From Lepus europaeus (lineage: Eukaryota; Chordata; Mammalia; Lagomorpha; Leporidae), in the NCBI RefSeq assembly GCF_033115175.1, contig NC_084834.1, forward strand, positions 120,152,275-120,216,274: DNA of 64,000 bases, read 5' to 3'. Within the stretch, counting starts at the first letter, position 1. Every line of letters begins with the position of its first letter. A program made the position numbers and the translations under genes. The notes beneath the pieces were generated by a model. That model ran no database searches, was not told the DNA's origin, and saw nothing but the letters and a program-made list of their open reading frames with translations. Positions 43,701-55,500 of the stretch are shown one piece after another.

Positions 43701-46700
43701 ATGGGTGCCGGTTTGAGACCCAGCTGCTCTATTTCCAATCCAGCTCTCTGCTATGGCCTGGGAAGGGAGTGGAAGATGGCCCAAGTCCTTGGCCCCCTGC
43801 ACCCACGTGGGAGACCCAGAAGAAGCTCCTGGCTTTGGATCAGCACAGCTCTGGCCCTTGTGGCCATCTTGGGGATGAACCAGAGAGATGAAAGACCTCT
43901 CTCTCTGCCTCTCCCCTCTCTGTAACTCTTTCAGATAAATAAATCTTCAAAAAAAAAGTACATTTCAACTGTATAAAATTGTATCTCTTCATCAAGTTTA
44001 AAGCAAATATAAAAATGTGACACTAAAAATAATCAAGTGCATTAGCGTTAAACGGCAACCAAAGACATAACAAGAAACACTGCTTTCAGGGCAAGAGCTG
44101 GCATATACCCAGGTTCAACAAACAGCCCATGTTTAATTATTTCTTGTTTATAAGACGATATTTTACCAAAGGAGAATATCATAAGTGGTATATTTAGCCT
44201 GTTTTTAATTTATTTTCTATATGAACCAATTTATACTTGAGAGTAATTTAAACATAGCATATGTGTGTAGGGATAAGTATCAAACTATCTTGATATTTAA
44301 ATCTCATTAAATAAAGGGGGAATCTCCCTAGAAAATTAGAGTCTCAGAATAAGGCCTCCAGAAAGAACTGAAGTTTTCATGTGGTTAATGTCTATATAAA
44401 CAAGTGGGTTTTGTCGATTTTCAGGATCAAGGAATTCAGTAGGTGTGCATATCATAAGTACTTGGGCACATAGCAAAATGCCTTAGCTAGTCCCTTTTTC
44501 TGTTTTTTTTTTTTTTTTTTTTTAAGATTTATTTGAACGAGTTACAGAGAGGAGAGGCAGAGAGAGGTCTTCCATCCGATGGTTCACTCCCCAGATGGCC
44601 GCAGTGGCTGGAGTTGTGCAGATCTGGAGCCAGGAGCCTCTTCTGGGTCTCCCACGTGGATGTAGGGGCCCAAGGATTTGGGCCATCTTCTGCTTTCCCA
44701 GGCCGTAGCAGAGAGCTGGATCGGAAGTGGAGCAGCCAGGTCTCGAACCAGTGCCCATGTGAGTTGCCAGGGTGTTAATGTGCTGCGCTGCAGCGCCAGC
44801 CCCACCTTTTCTGGTATTTTTGATGATGGTTTAAGTGCTTTTCCTTTACTTAGGAGCAGTCAGGATTTAATGAGCGTTGCTGTATGTCCAACATCCACCA
44901 GAGCGGTGGTTCTCAATTGGTGACAACATGCCTCCCAGGAGACTGTTGGCAACGTCTAGAGATACTTTAGATTGTCATGGTGCAAGTGAGGTACTACTAC
45001 TGGTGATGCTGCCCAAAATCCTACACTACCAAGACAGTCCCATACAAAGAAGTATTTGGCTCCAAATGTCAGTAACGGTGAGGTTAAACTCTGAACTAGG
45101 GACAGAATAAGAGGACTTCAGTGTGTAAGCCCTCCAGCTTCTTACAATGTAGTTTGAGAGGTAAAAGTTGATATATCGCATCTGTAAGGTCAACACAGCT
45201 TGACATTGTCCTAAGCAAGGTAGATGTACCCTAGTAGACACATTAAACGTTTAATGGAGAGGGATGATTTTGAATTGTTTTAACTTTTTAAACATGGGCC
45301 ATACCACTGCAAACACACACTCAACACTGAAAGCAAATGACTTGAGACTCTTGCGTTGTGACCTTTCCCTTTTGTTCCTGCTGTTTTAAAAACAATACTT
45401 AGCCACTTGAAAGGCAGAGTTACAGAGATCTGCAGTCTGCTGGTTCACTCCTCAGATGGCTGCAAGGGCAACCGCAGGGGCTGGGCCAGCCCAAGCCAGG
45501 CCCCAGGAACTTCATCTTGAGTTTCCCATGTAGGTGGTTTCCTAGGCGTATTAGCAGGGGGTTGGAACAAAAGCAGAGTAGCTGGGACTTGAACCAGCCC
45601 TCATACGGGATGCTGTCATCCCGGGTGGTGCCTTAACCCGTACCCCACATCAGCCCCTCCCTTCATTATTGCTTCCTTTAATGTGAAAAGTTATGGTTCA
45701 CTAAGCTGTTTTTTTTTTTTTTTTTTTTTTATCAGCCTGAAAGTTACATTCAAAGGAACCTCACTTTCGGCATGCACAAATGGAATTTAACATCTTTTCT
45801 TCCAGACTTCATTAACGCATCTCTACCATCAAATTACCTGAGTCAAACCCAGCAGTTTTCTTGTGCTTACTACATATCCAAGGAGTCACTGCATCCTATT
45901 GATTCTCTTTGCACATAGACCTTTTCTGTCCATTATGTTTGCAGTGGACTAGTTCAGGTGCATACAGCAGAGCTGAATCGTTGCAAAAAAGTTCATTAAG
46001 GCCAGCGCCGTGGCTCAGCAGGCTAATCCTCCGCCTAGTGGCGCCGGCACACCGGGTTCTAGTCCCGGTCCGGGTGTCGGATTCTGTCCCGGTTGCCCCT
46101 CTTCCAGGCCAGCTCTCTGCTGTGGCCCGGGAGTGCAGTGGAGGATGGCCCAAGTGCTTGGGCCCTGCACCCCATGGGAGACCAGGAGAAGCACCTGGCT
46201 CTTGGCTTTGGATCAGTGCGGTGCGCTGGCCATGGCAGCCATTGGAGGGTGAACCAACGGCAAAAAGGAAGACCTTTCTCTCTGTCTCTCATTGTCCACT
46301 CTGCCTGTCCCAAAAAAAACAAAAAACAAAAAAAATTCATTAAATGGCTCTCAGTTTTGCTTATCCTTCTGTCCTGAAATCCTGATGTTGGCCACAGTAT
46401 GGGCTCACTTGGATCAGGTCCTCTGTATTTTCTGTTTGCCTCAAATGCCCATCGTCACTGTTTGGAGAAGAGCTGAATTCAAGCGTACTCCATTTCTGTG
46501 CTTGCCACATTGCATTACAGTTGTATGTTTTTGTGTTTGTTTTGTAGGTGAGTCTGAAAGTAAGGGTAGCACCTTACTGTGGGAGATGTCATTTTTTTAA
46601 TTCCTGGGTCAAGAACAAGTACTCCCTCTCCCTAACCCCCAAAGTTTTGACTAAACCAATGGATATTTCATTACATCAGCATAAAAAATCTTTTAACATA

Positions 46701-48937
46701 TTATTCTTGTAAACTTTGTCCCCATCTAACGTAGAAATTCAGGTCTTCCCATGAAGCACTATTGAACCATGGCACGGTTACAGCTGAACATAATGACCTG
46801 GTACTCTTCAGACTTCACTGGAAAAATGTTGAGGTGAACTTGATGCTGAGTGATAGAAAAGAGAAACACAAAAGTGAGAACAGCAAAGAAGAAGAACACG
46901 TGGACATGAGACAAGAGCGTTGCTTAGCCTATGTTCTACACACTTCCGGGACTACAGGGACACCCAAGATTGTCAGAGTGCCCCATGCGTGTATACTACC
47001 AAACATCCAGCATTTTCGGTAAGTTCTATCCTTTGATGCTTTCTTACAACTTGTATTTTCGGGTGAAAAATAATTTTAAAATACTTGTTCTTTACAGCTC
47101 TGGTTCCTAAATTGATGGTTCTTCGTAATTGGGTCTCTTGTCTGAACTGCAAATGAGGTCTTCACCTATTTACTCCATTTTGGGGCCAATTAAAGAGCAA
47201 GCCAAAGAGTATGGCTGGAAACTTGATAATTAATAAAAAGGGAGGAAAGGTTTTCCAGGCAGAGCTCTGGTATAAAGGAGTTTGTCCTGTTAGCATGTGG
47301 CAGGGTAGAAGCCTAGAATGCCCAGCTGAAGGTTGAACCTAGTCCAGTAGACGAAGAGACATTAACAGGTTCATATTTTGTTAATCCACTCCTCTGGTGG
47401 TACTGTGGAGTTTGGCTTACTGATGTGGTCATGACGTGAGAAGTCTTTGAAGTTGTGTTTCTCAATTTATGAAGAAATAGAGGGGGAACCAAGCCAGAGG
47501 AATGTAGTCTTGGAGAATCAGAGTACAAAACAATAGAAACCTGATGAAATAATCGTAGTCTTATGTCATGATTTTTATGTAATCAGAGAAATTTTTTATA
47601 CTTCTAACTACATGTAAATTAGAAAGTGAAAATAAACAAATGGGTGTTTGGTGCAAGGGTTAGAATAGTTGCTCAGGATTCACTGTATGTTTGCAGTGGG
47701 ATGGCTCAGATCCCAGTTTTTTGCCTTTCAATCCAGTTTCCTACTAATGCACACCTTGGAAGCGGTGGGATGGTTCAGACCCAGCTTCTCGCCTTCCAAT
47801 CCAGTTTTCCACTAACACACACCCTGGCAGGCAGCCGGCAATGAGCAAAGTACTTGAAGCCTCTCCACAGACATTGGAGAGCTGGATTGAGTTCCAAGTT
47901 CCCAACGTTGGCCTGACCTAGGCCAGACAATTGTAGGCATTTGGGGAATAAACCAGCAGATGGAAGAGCTCTGTCTGCCTTTCAAATAAAATCAAACTGT
48001 TTTAAAAGAATCAAATGCAATTTCAGCTCAGCATATCTAGACTATTTTAGTCTAATCAGTGTAAAACTAGTGAGTTATTTTACTTTATTTTTCACTTATA
48101 TGAAATATATATGAAATATATTTTTCACTGGCACTTATATGAATACTTATGGGGTGCTATCTGATGTTTTGAAGCATACATACATTATGAAATGTTCAGC
48201 TTGGGGTGAACATAACCATCTCCTCAATTATTTCTTGTGAAAATAATTGAAAATCCTACCTTCTAGGTTTTTTTTTTTTTTAATATACATAGTCTGTTAG
48301 CTGTAGTTGCCCTACTGTGCAACTGAACCCCAGAACTTGTTTGTCCTGTCTACCTAATAGTCATTATTCAACCTTTCCTCTTCCCCTCTACTTGCCTCAG
48401 CCTCTGGTAATCACCATTTGACTCTGGACTTCCTGAGATCAGTGTAAATGATACTATGTGGTGCTTTTCTTTCTCTTCCTGGCCAATAGTACTTAACACC
48501 ATGACCTCCATGTTGTCTCAAGTGAAAGGCATTTATTTGTTCCTTTTCATGGTTGTACAGTGTGTGTATGTATCACGTTTTCTCTATCTCTTCATCAGGT
48601 GATGAGCACCTAGGTTGTCTGCATTTCTTGGCTGTGGTGAGTAGTGCAGATATCTCTGACAGATTGATTTCATTTCCTTTGGATACGTACCCAGTAACAA
48701 GATACCTGGATCATATGGTAGTTTCATGTCCCAGTTCTTGAATCTCTGTACAGTTTTCCACAATGGCTATACCAGTCTGCATTCTCACCAACAGTGTACA
48801 AGGGTTCTGTTTTCTCCTACACCTTTGCTAGCTTTTATCTCTTATTTAATAATAGCTGTTCTGTGATTAGTGATATTATACCTATTGGCCATTTGTTTGA
48901 CTTTTTTGGAAAAAGTCCATTCAGATCTGTTGCCTAC

Positions 48938-48969
<32 letters not shown>

Positions 48970-51900
48970 ATTTATTTGAAAGAGGAGATCTTCCATCTGC
49001 TGGTTCACTCCCCAAATGGCCACAGTGTCTGGGGCTAGGCCAGGTCAAATCCAGGAGCCAGGAGTTTCTTCCTGGTCTCCTATGTGGGTACAGGGACCCA
49101 AGGACTTAGGCATCTTCCACTGCTTTCCCAGGCACATTAGCAGAGAGCTGGATTGGAAGCGGAGCAGCCACGTCTTGAACCAGTGCCCATATGGGATGAC
49201 TGTATTGCAGGCAGCGGCTTTACCTGCTACACCACAGTACTGGCCCCTGTTGCCTGCCGTTTAACTGGATTATTCTTGAGCCATTGAGTTGAGTTCCTTA
49301 CGTATTCTGCATATTAACCCCTTGCCAGGTGTGTAGTTTGCAAATATTTTCTTCTATTCTGCAGGTTGGCTCTTTAGTCTGTTAATTATTCCCCGAAGCT
49401 CTTCAGTTTGAAATCTCATATGTCCACTTTTGCTTTTGTTTGCTCTGCTTTTGAGGTGTTTATCCATAGAACTAAGTGTCTTGAAATGTTAGCTTCTAGT
49501 AGCTTTGTAATTTCAGGTCTTACACTTGCCTGTTTATTTTTATTTGATTCTCAATGTGGTGAAAGGCAGGTTTAGTCTTACTCTTTGTGGATATCCAGTT
49601 TTCCCCTTGTTGTTGACTGAAGACTGTCCTTTCTCCAATGCACTTAATACCTTTTTTTTTTTTGACAGGCAGGGTTGTTAGAGAAAGGTCTTCCTTCCGT
49701 TGATTCACCCCCTACTTAATACCTTTGTCAGAGATCCGTAGATGTGTGGGTTTACTTCCAGGCTCCCTGCTCACTTTTTTGAGTTTTCTTTCAGTCTCTG
49801 TTTGAGGAACTCCTCTAGCAGGGATGGAGGTGACACATTCTCAGCTTTTGCTTGGAAAGCCTTTAGTTCTCTTTCACATCTAAATGGTAGCTCTACTGGG
49901 TAGATTATTCTTGGTTGGCAATGTTCTTTCAGTTCTGTGGAAGTCTCATCCCATTACCTCCTCACCTCTAAGTTTTCTGCTAGGAAGTCCGCAGTCAACA
50001 AAACTGGGATGCCTCTAAGTCTTATTTCTATTTCTCTTTTTTTGTGGCTCTGGGAATCCTCTTTCTCTGTAATCTTGGAGAGCTTAACTATACTTTGGGG
50101 TAGATTTGGTTGCGTTGCCTTTTACTGGTGACCTCTGAGCCTTCCTGTGTCTAGATGTTTGTTTCTTTAGGGTTGAGTTGTTTTCTTGTTATCTCTGAAT
50201 GTTTCTACCAATGGGACCCTTTCGAGTCCCTTTTGAAGCCCAGCTTTTGTATTTGCTCTTTTAACGCTGCCCCAAAGTTTCCAGATGAGCTTCCTTCCTG
50301 TCTCTTGGTTATTTGTTTTTTCCTTCTGTATATTTTCTAATAGCCTTATCTTCCAGCTTCCTGGATCTTTCTTCTGTTTCAGTTGTTCTGAAATTGATGC
50401 CTTCTATTGTGTGTGCAGTTTTTCTTAATGTGCTTTTCAGCTTAAGGATTTCTGCTGTGGATTTTTTTTTTTTTTTTTTTTTTGACAGAGTAGACAGAGA
50501 TAGAGAAAGGCCTGCCTTTTGGTTCACTCCCCAAATGGCCGCCACGGCTGGCGCTGCGCCAGTCCGAAGCCAGGAGCCAGGCACTTCTAACTGGTCTCCC
50601 GTGCAGGGGCCCAAGCACTTGGGCCATCCTCCACTGCCCTCTCAGGCCACAGCAGAGAGCTGGACTGGAAGAGGAGCAACCAGCAATAGAACCAGTGCCC
50701 ATATGGGATGCCAGCGCCTCAGGCGGAGGATTAGCCAAGTGAGCCACGGTGCTGGCTCAGGATTGCTGCTTGATTTTTAAAAATTCTATCTGTGTTAAGT
50801 TTCTCTCTTAGACTAATGACTCATTTCTGATTTCCTGAATCTTCAAGTTTCCTCAAAACAGCTATTTTAAATTATGCATTCAAAAATTTGTGTCCGTTTA
50901 TCTGACTGGTTTCTAACACCTTATTTTGTTCATTAGGGAAAGTCCTTCTCAGTTCATGATGCTTGTTGGTATATGACATCTGTACATTGAAAGGATTAGG
51001 AATTTTTTCTGTATTTGTGTATGGCTTTGTGCCAGTCTTTGAGAAGGTGTAAACAGTCCACTTATTTTCCCTGAGCCTGTGGACATTTCTGCTATTTTAG
51101 CACTGGGTGACCTCCCAGGTCCAGGTCTGTTCCAAGTCTGGCATTGGTATACTGTTTCAGTACTAGAGAGTTGCCCTTCCTAGGTTTGTCCCAGATCCTC
51201 AGTTAGTGTGTTCTGAATGAACTGCTAGAGGGTACATCTGCCAGCGCTGGCCCGGGGGACCTTACCTGACACTGGATGGCACCATGGCAGGCCTGACTGT
51301 AGGGTCCAAAGCAAAGTTCTCACTGTCCTTCCCACACTGTTCTTCAGGGCTTGTAGCTGTGTGTTCTGGAGGTAGGGAGAAGTGTGATGTGAAGGTACTG
51401 GCCTGAGGGCATTGGGTTGGCCTGATAATAGGTTTCAATTCTGAGGTCTGCACTTAACCCCCTCTTTCTTCTCTAGGTGTAATGCTGGGAGGGGAGTGGA
51501 GAGTGATGATATGGCCACTCTTTGCTTTCTGTCCTTTTCACTGTCTTAAGTGAAAACCAGGCACTGTGGTAGCTTCCCCTGGCTTCCTTAGCTCTTGGGA
51601 AGGTGATGTGTGTGAGTAGCTGTTCAAATTGATGCCTCTGTAAGGAGATGATTGCTGGAATGTCTTACTCAGCCACTGCTGTCTTGCTCCACCTCCTACA
51701 TTTTTTTAGAAATGTTAATTGTAAGGGTTTTCAACCACTACCGAGAATGGCAGCCAAAACCACGCTGAGCAAAGAAAGTTTTATTAGAGTGAAGAACTAC
51801 TGGGAGCAGCCTCAGAGGGAGAGCAGCTCGGGGCTCATGTGTAGGGCTGGGGCTTTATAGGGAACTCGTGTCAAGGGAGGAGGGAGATAGGTGGGAGATG

Positions 51901-52542
51901 CGTTGGAGCTGCTGAACAAAGGGCTTAATGGGATGCATACTGGAGCAGCTGGAGAGGATACCAGATACCATGAGACAGGGGGTCCCTGATACAGGGCGCC
52001 CCTGGCTGCCTGATTCACAGCTGGGGCAGTGTTAGGGAGTGGGAGGCACAGGATGTCTCCCTGATTTGCAGCTGGGACAAGTTGTGGGCATGGTGAGGCT
52101 CTCCAGGCGCATGGCACCTCTGTTTTTGTTTTCCTGATGCCAGGAAAGAGTGGGGGAGATGTCTCAGACCTGTGTGGATTCAAGCCTCTCGCGTTAATCA
52201 TTTCTACATCTAGCATATGTGAAGGGCCTTCAAAAAGTTCATGGAAAATGCAGTTAAAAGATACTAAGGGGCTGGCGCCGCAGCTCACCACCTTAATCCT
52301 CCACCTGCGGCGCCGACACACCAGGTTCTAGTCCCGGTCGGGGTGCCGGATTCTGTCCTGGTTGCTCCTCTTCCAGGCCAGCTCTGCTGTGGCCCAGGAA
52401 GGCAGTGGAGGATGGCCCAAGTGCTTGGGCCCTGCACCCGCATGGGAGACCAGGAGAAGCACCTGGCTCCTGGCTTCGGATCAGCGCAGTGCGCTGGCCG
52501 CAGCGGCCATTGGAGGGTGAACCAACGGAAAAGGAAGACCTT

Positions 52543-52576
<34 letters not shown>

Positions 52577-55500
52577 ACAGGCAGAGTGGACAGTGAGAGA
52601 GAGACAGAGAGAAAGGTCTTCCTTTTGCCGTTGGTTCACCCTCCAATGGCCGCCGCGGTAGCGCGCTGCGGCCGGCGCACCGCGCTGATCCGATGGCAGG
52701 AGCCAGGTGCTTCTCCTGGTCTCCCATGGGGTGCAGAGCCCAAACACTTGGGCCATCCTCCACTGCACTCCCTGGCCACAGCAGAGAGCTGGCCTGGAAG
52801 AGGGGCAACCGGGACAGGATCGGTGCCCCGACCGGGACTAGAACCCGGTGTGCCGGCGCCGCAAGGCGGAGGATTAGCCTGTTGAGCCACGGCGCCGGCC
52901 AGGAAGACCTTTCTCTCTGTCTCTCTCACTGTCCACTCTGCTTGTCAGAAAAAAAAAAAAAATACTAAGGATTTCCATGAATTGTTTGAAGCCCTCATAT
53001 TTTACATTTGCACATCTCTGTGGATAAACCACATCTTTAGTATTCAGTGGGCACCATGTGTTGGCAGGTCTAGAAAGAGGGAATGGCTAAATGCTGTAGA
53101 GATGAAACTAATTTACTTAGTAATATTTCTGAAATTAACAAGCTGTGCGGGTTCTTGCCATGAATTCAGAGACGAGTTCTGAATACTGGCCCAAATAGAC
53201 TAGACGACATGGTAAGTTTTTAAGCTTTTTATTCAGTGAGAAATGCATAGGCGAGTGTGGGCTCTACCTGAAGGAGAAGGGGCGGTCTGGAGATCAAGCT
53301 GAAGTCCATACCGAGCAGAGAGCAGGCGAGACCCACGTGCAGCAGTGGTCATGAGCAGCTGCTTGTAGCTTAGCACTGGCAGTGAAGTGAAGGCAGAGAG
53401 TGAGGGGCAGTGGGGGAAAATAAGGGGAAAAGGGGTTAGGCTGGGCGCACTGTGTTCCAGGCCTTTTATGCACTTCCAAAGGGGAGTGGTTATGTAGCCT
53501 GACTGGCAGGTGGGCATACAGATGTGGTCAGGTAGGGGCATGGCGATCACACGGGGGCATGGTGAGGAATGGTCTTCCAGCTCACAACTCTGATCGGTTG
53601 TATCCTATCCGCCTGCCTACATTAGAGAGGTGTCTTGTAATTGACAGTATGGTCTGTAGTGACTTCTGAGTGCCTTTGAGGGTAGATTATAGGAGGCTGG
53701 AGATGGGAGAGTGGGAGATAAGGAAAAGGAAGATAATAAAAGCACTCTTTCTAGGAACTGGCTCTAAGAGAAAAATTCTGGGAGGAGTGTAGGTTTTCTG
53801 TCTTTGCTTAAGATAGCAGTTTATAGGTTTAGAGTAGGGAATTGCTTAACAGCATGGGTTTGAATGATAGGCATAAGATACTTTGAGATGTGAGGATACT
53901 GTGGAATATGTATTTATCTTTTTAGAAATCTTTTATTTAGTGAATACAAATTTCAAAGGTACAGCTTTGCGAATATAGCAGTTCTTCTCCCCCTACCCGC
54001 TCTTCCACTCCCATTCCACCCCCTATTCCTTCTCCCATCCCATTCTTCATTAAGATTCATTTTTAATTATATACAGGAGACCAACTCTATTACTAAGTAA
54101 AGATTTCAGCAGTTTGCACCCACACAGACACACAAAGTATAAAGTACTGTTTGAAGGCAAGTTTTACAATTAATTCTCATAGTATAACTCATTAAGGACA
54201 GAAGTCTACATGGGGAGCAAGTGCACAGTGACTCCTGTTGTTGATTTAACAATTGACACTCTTATGTTTGACGTCAGTGATCACCCGGGGCTCTTGACAT
54301 GAGCTGCTGAGACTATGGAAGCCTTTTGAGTCCACAAATTCTGTCAGTATTTAGACAGGGCCATAAGCAAAGTGGAAGTTCTCTCATCCCTTCAGAGAAA
54401 AGTACTTCCTTCTTTGGCCCCTTCTTTCCACTGGGATCTCACTCACAGAGATCTTTTGTGTAGGTCATTTTTTGCCACACTTTCTTGGCTTTCCATGCCT
54501 GAAATGCTCTCCTGGGCTTTTCAGCCAGATCAGAATGCCTTAAGGGCTGATTGTGAGGTCAGAGTGCTGTTTAGGGTGTTAGTCATTCTTTGAGTCTGCT
54601 GTGTGGCCTGCTTCCCATGTTGGATCATTCTCTCCTTTTTAATTCTATCTATTGTTATTAGCAGACACTTGGTCTTTTTTTTTTTTTTTTTTGACAGGCA
54701 GAGTTAGAGACAGAGAAAGGTCTCCTTCCGTTGGTTCCCCCCCCCCCCCCAAATGGCCACTACGGCTGGCGTGCTGCACCGATCCGAAGCCAGGAGCCAG
54801 GTGCTTCCTCCTGGTCTCCCATGCGGGTGCAGAGCCCAAGGACTTAGGCCATCCTCCACTGCATTCGCGGGCCACAGCAGAGAGCTGGACTGGAAGAGGA
54901 GCAACCGGGACAGAACTGGCACCCCAACCAGGACTAGAAACTTAGGAGGATTAGCCAAGTTAGCTGCGGCTCCGGCGACACTTGGTCTTATTTATGTGAT
55001 ACCTTTGACACTTAATCCTGATATTGAGAATGACCCCTAAATTCTATACAAAAATGTGGCCCCTTAGAGCGCCCCAGAAGCGCCATCTGGGGTGCCACGT
55101 ATGTTACCGGAATTTGGGGTGCCATACGATATCACCATGTGCTTATTAATCTCCAGTATTAATAAGCCCGAGAGGGTTCTTGCCTAATATTTAGAGAAGA
55201 ATTCGAAATACCAGCATAAATAAACGAGGCAGCATGGCACATTTTAAGCTTTATTTAGTGGGAAAGGTGCATAGGAGAGTGAGAGCTTTATCTGAGAGAG
55301 AGGGGTAAATCTGGGTTCATACCGAGCACCAGGAACCAGCCATGTGGAGGAGCATCTAGGCCATGAAGGTGCATCTAGCCATGGAGGCGCAGGGCCACAG
55401 CCAGCCCTCTCCTGGCAAGAGGCCAGGGCAGAAGAGAAGGGCGGGACACACCCTGTCCCAGGCTTTTAACCCACTTCCAAAGGGGAGTGGTTAATTAACC

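Larger units (their letters stand above)
48045..49780 (-). mobile_element. Old LINE-1 3' end (L1M type), reverse orientation
   Basis: The + strand shows the antisense of an old mammalian L1 3' UTR and ORF2 tail: GGATCATATGGTAGTTTCATG, CACCAACAGTGTACAAGGG, TATTAACCCCTTGCCAG and GACTGTCCTTTCTCCAATG occur in consensus order. Two CSINEs (48938-49246 and 49654-49713) interrupt it. No ORF survives. AASDH intron 4. Confidence 0.85.
52222..52996. mobile_element. Palindromic MITE-like repeat interrupted by nested SINEs
   Basis: The left arm GGGCCTTCAAAAAGTTCATG (about 52224) and the right arm TTTCCATGAATTGTTTGAAG (about 52973) are imperfect inverted copies, a short hairpin-type element. All sequence between 52270 and 52961 is the outer CSINE, which itself contains another. 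Confidence 0.6.

Noticed and set aside
51812..52321. 169-codon reverse open frame
   Set aside because: It lies in an LTR-like block and a SINE edge and has no retroviral or cellular domain.
53640..55050. A complete provirus between the two LTRs
   Set aside because: The interval is L1 3' end plus a CSINE; no gag, pol or env similarity is visible.
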